Assembly: GCA_964474655.1 (NCBI GenBank)
Contig: CAYYTU010000135.1
Location: 1-5,557 of the forward strand
Length of the DNA: 5,557 nucleotides
Direction: 5' to 3'
Source of the DNA: CAYYTU01 sp964474655
Lineage (GTDB): Bacteria; Chloroflexota; Anaerolineae; B4-G1
The notes beneath the pieces are model-generated. The model searched no databases. It saw nothing but the letters and a program-made list of their open reading frames with translations, and was not told where the DNA came from. Of the stretch, positions 1 through 5,557 are shown in pieces; positions within the stretch are counted from its first letter, which is position 1; each line of letters starts with the position of its first letter. The translations under genes were made by a program, and so were the position numbers.

Positions 1-3000
1 TGATGTCTTCCTCCGTCAGGTCCGAGAATTTCACAGTGTTCTCGACCAAGCTTCTTAGCGCTACTTCCAGCGAGCGCCGATCACCGGGCAGGACGAACGT
101 CGAACGGGTCTCGTGGAGACCGAGTTGGCCACCCGTCGGTTCGATGACGTGCTTACGATCTTCGTCGATAAGCTCAATGGTCACCACACGACCATACTTC
201 CCGCTCTCCGCCTCACTGACCAGTTTGAGCTGCGCGTTGCCCTGGTCAATCGTGTGCTCAAAGCGGTTGGTCACTCGCACCCTCTGGCTATCGGGGCGTC
301 GCGGGTCGTCTCCTGTGGTGGTGAAGTAGGCGCAGGCGCTATCCGCGTCCGGCTCTATGGTCACCGTCAAGGGCCCGCGGTAGTTGACCGTCTTCTGGAA
401 CTTGGACCCGCCCTCCTTGACAATCTCACCATCAGCGAACTCGTACGTCGGAGCGTCGACCGGGACCCGATGATCGGCAATCAGGGCCAGCCCGGCCTCG
501 AGCTTGCTGACGTAATCGTCGGTCCGATCAGCCGTCCAGGCATCCACCTTGCCTAGACTGAACCCGGGATCGGCTGGTAGATCTTCGAGCAGCGTCTCTC
601 GCAGATCTGAGATCTGACCCAGGTGACGAAGGATCGCCTTCGACTCGCCGGAGTGCCAGCCGGCGAACTGATCCCGCTGGTTGTCGTCCAGTTCCTTGTA
701 CCACGTCTCAATCGCTCCCTGATAGTCGCTCAGCACAGGCACCTCGGCCTCGACCTCGAACGGCTCCACGGACATCAGCGCCTCGATCAAGTCGTTCTTG
801 AACTGCTCTGGTCTGGACGCAATACGCTCTTTATCGGCCTCCAGGCCATCCAGGATCGTCCGTCGGCTTTGGGCCGTGACGGCGTCGTCGTGGACGTACC
901 CGTAAGGGGTCTGCAGTTTACCCGTCAAGAAGAGGTGGGGCGTCTCCGTCTCCAGCTTACGGCATAACCCGATCAGCTGTCTGGTGCTTTGGGCGTCGTC
1001 TTCGTCATAGATGGCGGCCGTTTGGGCCAGAGGTGATAGATCATCCCACCAGTTTTTCAGGGCCGCAAAAGCGTCACTTATCATCACTGCGGTGCTTCTT
1101 TCCGTTTCCTCCTCCACTGGCGAGAATAAGTCATAGATACCTTCGATCAGGGCCCGCTCCTCTGGCGTGATCTGTCGGCGCTCGAAGACAGCGTTAGGAT
1201 GGTCGCCGTCCACCATCTCGTAGATCAAGGAGGGCGAGCAAGCACCAACAGATCCCACCGCGGTTGGATCCCGCTTGAGGCTCAGCGTATCGCCGAAGCG
1301 GCGGATGACGAAGGCCAGGAAAAGGGAAAGCGCCACCGGTCCCTGTCCGTAGGGCGGGCCTGCGTAATCCGCGATCAGGTTCTGGACGCGAACCGTCTCT
1401 CCTGCCTCCAGGCTCTCGATCTCGTCGACCATATCGGCCAGGGCCGGGAGCTCCCGCCGATACTTGTCGCTGTCGCGCTCGACGCGGTAGTAGCGCTTGG
1501 TGCCGTGGGGGACGCCCTGCTGGTGGAGAGCACCCACGTCGGCCAGGCACCGCTTGAGATAGCGGATCTCTCCTCGGTTGTCGCCGTAGCTGGTGTCGAT
1601 CTTCACGTCGCGGCCGAGGTCCAACAACTCTCGCACCGCGTCGTGAAGCTGCGTGTTGGACGTTCCCGTCCGCTTGACGTGGACTTTGTTGAAGTCGATG
1701 CCGTGCTTGACCCGGTTACGCTGATCATAGAGATCATCCATCAAGCGGTCGGCCGGCTCGTGCGTAGCGTCCGGCTGGGAGATGATCACGTTCCCTCTAT
1801 CCTTGAACCAAATCAGATCCTGTCCGGAGAAGTATCGGTTTCGTATGTGAAGGAATCGGCCCAGAGCCCCCTCCTCCTCGTTGCCGAGGAGGCCATTCAG
1901 CCGGGCTTGCTCAGAGATGGAGATATCCTGCATCTCCGGGCGGTCGCGGATATCCTTCAGAGCCTCCAGGGTGAGCAAGGCGTCCCGGATGAGGATTGGC
2001 TCTTGAGGTACGCCGATCAGAACCCGATCGCTCTCGTTCTCCTCGACCCGCTGGCGCGCCGCCTCGATCTCCTCCATCGTCTCGCACAGAACGTAGAGCG
2101 CGATGCCCTCGTAACGATCCTTCCATCCCTTTTGCTCGACGATCTCCCGATGGAGAGCATCAAAGGTCTCCTCGCTCAAATCCTTGGGGCGGATGAAACG
2201 ACGGCGAAGATGCTTGTCCTCGTAGAAGGCCTCGTTGTGGGCCTTGGCCTCCAGCCAGCGCTGGCCATGCCCCAGACGATGGGCGTCGATGACGGCCTCC
2301 GCCAGATCCTCGGGCTGATTGTTCGGATCGGCCTTGTAGTCCTCGATCAGGGCCTGAAAATCCCGCACGTCCCCCTGTCGGAACTCGTAGAGGCCAGTCG
2401 CATCCTGGAACAGGACCTTCTCCTCGACCAATCGAGCCAGCCGATCGCGCAGTCTCTCCTCTTCCGCTCTCCGCAAGTGGAGCCCGAAGGCCAGGTTGTC
2501 AAAAGAACAGAGGACACCGGCGATCTCGTAGATCAACAAGGTCTTGAGCACGCGGTCGGTGAGGGGATCGAGCCCCACGTCCATCTTCAGGCCCGGGCTC
2601 TTGCGGGCTTGCCGATAAGAAGCGTGATAGTCGCGAATCGCACGCCGCACGGCGTCGCGCGGTTCCGGGTTGTCGGCACGAAGTTGATCCTGGAAGTAGG
2701 TGAAAAGTCGGTCGACGGTGTAGAAGTTGAGGTGACCACCGGTCTCAATGTCGGTGGCGGCGATGAAGTCCCGGTAGCAGCCCTCCTGATCTTTGCGGGT
2801 GAAGAACGTGAACAGGGAGCGTGCGTTGGAGCCGACCTCGGTGGAGAGTTTGACCAGGCAGTGGGTGGCCATCGGGTGCATCGGGTAGAGGTCCTCCACG
2901 ATGCGGTTCTTGAAGTCGGTCCCACTGCGCCAGGGGAAGATCTCCGCTCGCCGGCTACCGTGCACCAGCTGGATCAGGGTCTGGTTGCGCGACGCGATCC

Positions 3001-4054
3001 GCTCGCGCCAGAGGGCGCTCTCCTGATCGGGGATCACGATGGCGGCGATGATGTCCTCGATACCCTGGGAGACCAGTTGAATCTCCTGTAGGCGAGCTCG
3101 CACTACCTGGAAGTCCTCCTTCGAGAAGGCCGTGGCGTAGCCCTGGAGCGGCTTGTGGATGTTGGCGTAGAAAAAGATGGGCTTCATACCCGCCCCACCG
3201 TGGCGGCAGAGTTCGGCGAAGCCCTGGAACTTGCTGACGTCGAGGCGGGCCTCTTTCAGGATCTCGTCGAACTCGTCGTAGAAGATGACCAGCCCGCGGT
3301 AGCGGTCCCTGAAGGCCTGATTGCTCACGAACTCCTTGAGGATGGCGATCAGGTTGCCCTTCTCGGGGCTAAAAGTGCCGCCTGTGATGGTCCGGAAGAC
3401 CCCTCTGAATATGTCCAGCTGGGGCTTTTGTAGGCCATCCAACCCCTCGCGCAGATCCTCGATGCTGGTGCCGGGATATTGCTCATAGAGCGTATCCAGG
3501 AACAGGTCGTACATCCGCCCGCTGGGGCTCCCTTCCTCCTGGGCCTCCTTCCAGTCGTCGAGGCGACGCAGGGCCTCGTGGTAATGCGTGTCCTCCAGCC
3601 CGGCGAACCCGTCCCGCTCGCAGGCCCGCTTGATGGCCCGCAGCACCGTGGCCTCGAAGTCGTCGCCAGTGCCATATTGACAGAGCGCGACCAGGTAGCG
3701 TCCCTCGCCGCGCCAGTTGCGCATATTCCTGGCGCCGTCCTCGTCCTGCTCGGCATAGTTGGTGAAGAATCTCTCCATCTCCGGCTCGTCCGGCGTGAGG
3801 TCGAAGTAGTTGGCCAGCATCAGAAACAGGTGGGATTTGCCGGTGCCGTAGCTGCCACGCAGGGCGTAGACGCGGTGCTCGTTGGGATAGAGAGCCCGGA
3901 TGAGTTGCTGCAGCGCCTCTCGATGGGACCGGATCGGCCGGTAGCCCTTCATGCGCTCCCGGTTGGCCTGTGGATCGTTGAATTCCTCGACCAGGTTGAC
4001 GTAGCTGGCGTAAGCTTGGCTGATCTCTCGAATGACTGCTTTGATCTTGGGCAT
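1..4054 (-). CDS. brxC: Large BREX P-loop ATPase, BrxC/PglY-like; partial, C-terminus beyond the window
   Basis: The frame from the ATG at 4054-4052 is open to the window edge (1351 complete codons, no stop when read codon by codon), so the C-terminus is missing. Seen: an N-terminal AAA+-like ATPase with Walker A GSYGTGKS at residues 67-74, Walker B LVIFYDEFDE at 255-264 (Asp260, Glu261), a sensor-1-like Asn298 after a hydrophobic strand (PIFFYAN), and GSNARSLFTFF at 408-418 with Arg412 as a possible arginine finger. A helical middle follows, then a YAGPPYG stretch at 897-903 that I recall as typical of BrxC/PglY C-terminal parts, and a beta-rich region from about 1200. Known of the family: BrxC/PglY are giant ATPases (about 1200 residues or more) needed for BREX methylation and phage exclusion. 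It lies 10 nt after the brxF-like gene in the same operon. Alternatives are a type 2 PglY or another DUF499/DUF6079-type ATPase. The ATPase call is near certain; the BREX assignment is likely. Confidence 0.78.
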   Translation of the reverse strand, partial: MPKIKAVIREISQAYASYVNLVEEFNDPQANRERMKGYRPIRSHREALQQLIRALYPNEHRVYALRGSYGTGKSHLFLMLANYFDLTPDEPEMERFFTNYAEQDEDGARNMRNWRGEGRYLVALCQYGTGDDFEATVLRAIKRACERDGFAGLEDTHYHEALRRLDDWKEAQEEGSPSGRMYDLFLDTLYEQYPGTSIEDLREGLDGLQKPQLDIFRGVFRTITGGTFSPEKGNLIAILKEFVSNQAFRDRYRGLVIFYDEFDEILKEARLDVSKFQGFAELCRHGGAGMKPIFFYANIHKPLQGYATAFSKEDFQVVRARLQEIQLVSQGIEDIIAAIVIPDQESALWRERIASRNQTLIQLVHGSRRAEIFPWRSGTDFKNRIVEDLYPMHPMATHCLVKLSTEVGSNARSLFTFFTRKDQEGCYRDFIAATDIETGGHLNFYTVDRLFTYFQDQLRADNPEPRDAVRRAIRDYHASYRQARKSPGLKMDVGLDPLTDRVLKTLLIYEIAGVLCSFDNLAFGLHLRRAEEERLRDRLARLVEEKVLFQDATGLYEFRQGDVRDFQALIEDYKADPNNQPEDLAEAVIDAHRLGHGQRWLEAKAHNEAFYEDKHLRRRFIRPKDLSEETFDALHREIVEQKGWKDRYEGIALYVLCETMEEIEAARQRVEENESDRVLIGVPQEPILIRDALLTLEALKDIRDRPEMQDISISEQARLNGLLGNEEEGALGRFLHIRNRYFSGQDLIWFKDRGNVIISQPDATHEPADRLMDDLYDQRNRVKHGIDFNKVHVKRTGTSNTQLHDAVRELLDLGRDVKIDTSYGDNRGEIRYLKRCLADVGALHQQGVPHGTKRYYRVERDSDKYRRELPALADMVDEIESLEAGETVRVQNLIADYAGPPYGQGPVALSLFLAFVIRRFGDTLSLKRDPTAVGSVGACSPSLIYEMVDGDHPNAVFERRQITPEERALIEGIYDLFSPVEEETERSTAVMISDAFAALKNWWDDLSPLAQTAAIYDEDDAQSTRQLIGLCRKLETETPHLFLTGKLQTPYGYVHDDAVTAQSRRTILDGLEADKERIASRPEQFKNDLIEALMSVEPFEVEAEVPVLSDYQGAIETWYKELDDNQRDQFAGWHSGESKAILRHLGQISDLRETLLEDLPADPGFSLGKVDAWTADRTDDYVSKLEAGLALIADHRVPVDAPTYEFADGEIVKEGGSKFQKTVNYRGPLTVTIEPDADSACAYFTTTGDDPRRPDSQRVRVTNRFEHTIDQGNAQLKLVSEAESGKYGRVVTIELIDEDRKHVIEPTGGQLGLHETRSTFVLPGDRRSLEVALRSLVENTVKFSDLTEEDI

Positions 4055-4060
4055 CTGTGT

Positions 4061-4066
4061 CCCCCT
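4061..4066 (-). promoter_or_regulatory. Ribosome binding site of the brxC-like gene, overlapping the brxF stop
   Basis: AGGGGG on the minus strand, 6 nt before the ATG at 4054. Its first two bases are the last two of the TAG stop of the brxF-like gene. It supports the start of the large ATPase and close co-translation of the two genes. Confidence 0.65.
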
Positions 4067-4553
4067 AGATGTTCACTTCAGACAGTTTGAGGATGCGATC
4101 TTCACCCCGGTTGTTGGTCAGCTCGTGTTGGCGCAGGTAGACATCGTCCAGGGCGAAGAAAACGAAAAGTTTAGCCTCGCGTTCCAGGGTATCCAACCGT
4201 CGATCGAGCAACAACCGCACGAAAGCCTCCCGTTGGTCCTTCCGCCACGTGTTGAGCAGGAAATCTATCCGGTCGACCACCACGATCTCGCCCGGCGTCT
4301 CCAATCCCAGCAGCATATCCCCCAGATCGTCGATGCCGAAGCGATCAATGCGAGCGCAGAGCGCGGGACGGGCCTCGAAGTAGTCCAGCAGATCGAGGTA
4401 GCGAGCACCGATGCGCTCGGCCAGGCGCTTCGCCTTCCGTGAGTGCTGTCGCCCGGGCTCGGCCAGGATGAGCAGCGAGCGATATCGCTCGCCGCGCTGA
4501 TAGTCGATCAAGGCTTCCAGGTCGATGTAGTGGCTGGCAGCGTCAGGAACCAT
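4065..4553 (-). CDS. brxF: Small P-loop-like protein resembling BrxF of type 3 BREX
   Basis: This gene encodes 162 residues, ATG at 4553-4551, TAG stop at 4067-4065. Seen: a hydrophobic strand RSLLILAEPG (25-34) where a P-loop would begin, a Walker B-like strand EIVVVDRIDF (89-98, Asp94 and Asp97), a third strand KLFVFFALDD (128-137), and a C-terminal stretch NNRGEDRILKLSE (147-159). The strand order and size fit BrxF, the small P-loop protein encoded just before brxC in type 3 BREX. Oddly, the loop after the first strand (AEPGRQHSRKA) has no GK[ST], so nucleotide binding by a canonical Walker A is doubtful. The first 11 nt overlap the end of the DUF4007-like gene; GGAGG lies 6 nt upstream of the ATG. 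Role inferred: partner or accessory of the large ATPase. It was called from gene order plus fold pattern, not strong sequence identity; another small AAA-like protein is possible. Confidence 0.62.
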   Translation of the reverse strand: MVPDAASHYIDLEALIDYQRGERYRSLLILAEPGRQHSRKAKRLAERIGARYLDLLDYFEARPALCARIDRFGIDDLGDMLLGLETPGEIVVVDRIDFLLNTWRKDQREAFVRLLLDRRLDTLEREAKLFVFFALDDVYLRQHELTNNRGEDRILKLSEVNI

Positions 4554-5442
4554 AATACGCCTCCAGGGCCGAGAGGGCCGATCCGTCGTCGGGCAGCGTG
4601 ACCTGGTCCAGGTCGGCCTGCCGTTCGATGGTCAGGTGTCCGCCGCGATGCAGCCGATCCAGGAGCTCCCGCAGGCGCGACGGGCGCAGGTTGAAGACAC
4701 GCCCGGGGCTGTTCTCCGCCCGCCAGAGGGTGGGGATCTCCACCGCCGTGGCCCCCGAAGAGAAGCGAGCGCGGTAGTCGTAGATGGCGAAGAGCAGAAT
4801 CAGTGGATCGAGCGGCGCGTGCCCGATCCTCAAGGCGTAGGTGTTTGTGTCCACGATTTCCAGGTAGCGCAGGCGGGCCAGGGCCTGCTCGGTGTAGGCG
4901 TTGTAGCAAATTTGTAGTTCCTTGGAGAGGTGATCCTCCAGGCTCCTTTCGGAGTACTCCCCTTCCAGGTCAGCGAAGTAGGCACGAGCGGCCTCGGTGG
5001 TCACCTGATCCAGTTCAGGCAGTATCCGGTTGACCAACCGCTGCCAGACCAGGTTGCGGGGATTGGACCCCAGCCGATAGTGACAGGCCCACAGCGTGCC
5101 ACGATCGTCGAAGAAGCGGTCGTGCTGCACGATCAGTTCGCCCAGCGGGAGCAGGTTGTAGGAGATGCGCTTGATCAACCCGATGCCCACCGCCATACTA
5201 CAGAGGTTCTTGAGGTGAACAGAAGAGAGGCCGGTATCTTCCATCAAGTCCTTGCCGGTCACTCGGTTCTGGTGCTCCCGACCGGAGATGGCCCCCAGGA
5301 TGCGGCTGACCTGATCGAATCGCAGGTGGTAGCCCTTGGAAAGCTGCAGCTTGGGATCGCCGCCGATGGTGCCGGAGGGCTCACTCGCTTGCGTCGCTCC
5401 CAAACCTGCTAGAGTGGGCTGATTAGCCCCTGATGTGTTCAT
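4543..5442 (-). CDS. DUF4007-like winged-helix protein, first gene of the operon
   Basis: This gene encodes 299 residues from the ATG at 5442-5440; the stop TGA is at 4545-4543. The start was chosen because GGGAGGA sits just upstream; a TTG 45 nt further upstream in frame has no ribosome site. Seen: a Gly/Ser/Thr/Ala-rich, probably disordered tail (1-35); a helix-turn-helix-like segment at about 62-92 (GKDLMEDTGLSS, then a helix ending GLIKR); then LLPLGELI (97-104), and FFDDRGTLWACHYRLGSNP (110-128), which resembles the DUF4007 signature of an 'LG..L' helix followed by 'D..L.D.GTLWLLHY.L'. A second winged-helix-like unit lies at about 252-283 (RLRELLDRLHRGGHLTIER). DUF4007 proteins occur in defence islands, and I recall them beside brxF in type 3 BREX; their biochemical role is not established to my knowledge. 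No catalytic motif is visible. DNA binding is inferred. An alternative is a BrxA/BrxR-like or unrelated winged-helix protein. Confidence 0.7.
   Translation of the reverse strand: MNTSGANQPTLAGLGATQASEPSGTIGGDPKLQLSKGYHLRFDQVSRILGAISGREHQNRVTGKDLMEDTGLSSVHLKNLCSMAVGIGLIKRISYNLLPLGELIVQHDRFFDDRGTLWACHYRLGSNPRNLVWQRLVNRILPELDQVTTEAARAYFADLEGEYSERSLEDHLSKELQICYNAYTEQALARLRYLEIVDTNTYALRIGHAPLDPLILLFAIYDYRARFSSGATAVEIPTLWRAENSPGRVFNLRPSRLRELLDRLHRGGHLTIERQADLDQVTLPDDGSALSALEAYYGS
4560..4564 (-). promoter_or_regulatory. Ribosome binding site of the brxF-like gene, inside the upstream gene
   Basis: GGAGG on the minus strand, 6 nt before the ATG at 4553. It lies within the last codons of the DUF4007-like gene, which ends at 4543, so ribosomes finishing that gene stop at this site. 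This supports the chosen ATG and suggests translational coupling. Confidence 0.75.
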
Positions 5443-5557
5443 AGATCCTCCCAACAACTGTACATCTTTTCGGGCGTCCTCCAGCAAGAGATGAAATATC
5501 GACTATAACCACTTCCGCGAGCAGCACTGAAGCGCAAGAAAGGGGTAGATGCACTAG
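5443..5557 (-). promoter_or_regulatory. Leader upstream of the operon, candidate promoter region
   Basis: These 115 nt hold no gene I can support. On the minus strand there is an A+T-richer patch at 5507-5495 with TATAGT (5507-5502) and GATATT (5500-5495), either of which could be a -10 element. Neither has a convincing -35 element at 16-18 nt, so a sigma-70 promoter is only a guess. An in-frame TAG at 5505-5503 blocks any extension of the first gene past this point. The end of the upstream neighbour, if there is one, is not identifiable. Confidence 0.25.
5446..5452 (-). promoter_or_regulatory. Ribosome binding site deciding the start of the DUF4007-like gene
   Basis: GGGAGGA on the minus strand, with the GGAGG core 4 nt before the ATG at 5442. 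It lies downstream of the in-frame TTG at 5487-5485, which has only TTTCATCTC upstream, so the ATG is preferred and the protein is 299 rather than 314 residues. Confidence 0.8.

Noticed and set aside
2587..2925. Minus-strand open frame of 112 codons, with similar ones at 1194-1550, 1911-2126 and 3349-3756
   Set aside because: They lie in shifted frames inside the large ATPase gene, and their products are Arg/Pro/Ser/Thr-rich in the way typical of out-of-frame G+C-rich DNA.
1199..3091. A 630-codon open frame on the plus strand, antisense to the ATPase gene
   Set aside because: It is codon-aligned with the minus-strand gene, so it stays open only because that gene avoids TTA, CTA and TCA. The translation is rich in Leu/Val/Asp with no recognisable domain, whereas the minus strand has Walker motifs. 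The shorter plus-strand frames at 113-556, 623-967, 3155-3433 and 3479-4090 are in the same register and were rejected for the same reason.
4930..5412. Plus-strand open frame of 160 codons, and others at 4636-4917 and 4803-5033
   Set aside because: They are antisense to the DUF4007-like gene, have no recognisable domain, and the minus-strand gene has a clear ribosome site and coupling with its neighbour.
5443..5487. Upstream TTG start that would add 15 residues to the DUF4007-like protein
   Set aside because: There is no Shine-Dalgarno sequence before the TTG, while GGGAGGA sits directly before the downstream ATG.
5510..5534. Imperfect inverted repeat (CGCTTC / GAAGTG on the minus strand, 13-nt loop) in the leader
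   Set aside because: The stem is only 6 bp including a G-T pair, and no T-run follows on either strand, so it does not support a terminator or riboswitch call.

Overview
The window holds the promoter-proximal part of one operon, read entirely on the minus strand (right to left). Three tightly packed genes are present: a DUF4007-like winged-helix protein (5442 to 4543), a 162-residue P-loop-like protein resembling BrxF (4553 to 4065), and a very large AAA+-type ATPase of the BrxC/PglY kind. The ATPase starts at 4054 and is still open at the left edge, with at least 1351 codons. The order 'DUF4007 - BrxF - BrxC' matches my recollection of the front end of type 3 BREX (BacteRiophage EXclusion) defence islands. 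The rest of such a system (PglX methyltransferase, PglZ phosphatase-fold protein, helicase, BrxA) would lie beyond position 1 and cannot be seen here.

Layout from right to left. Positions 5557-5443 are a short leader with no gene that I can support, containing an A+T-richer patch that could hold the promoter. The DUF4007-like gene starts at an ATG with a strong GGAGG site. The brxF-like gene starts inside the last codons of its neighbour (11-nt overlap) with its own GGAGG. The brxC-like gene starts 10 nt after the brxF stop, with an AGGGGG site that shares bases with the stop codon. The overlap and short gap point to one transcript with translational coupling. I checked the brxC frame codon by codon from 4054 to 2 and found no stop and no frameshift.

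Organism: G+C-rich DNA, GTC/GAC/CTG/GAG-rich codons and Shine-Dalgarno-led starts indicate a bacterium. I cannot place it in a phylum; nothing in the window is a taxonomic marker. There are no tRNA, rRNA, CRISPR, insertion-sequence or terminator signals.

How the genes may work together (inference from BREX knowledge): the large ATPase would be the motor or scaffold that acts with the methyltransferase and PglZ in host-DNA methylation and phage exclusion. The BrxF-like protein would be a small partner of that ATPase, and its Walker A region here looks degenerate. The DUF4007-like winged-helix protein, as first gene, could be a DNA-binding component or a regulator of the operon.
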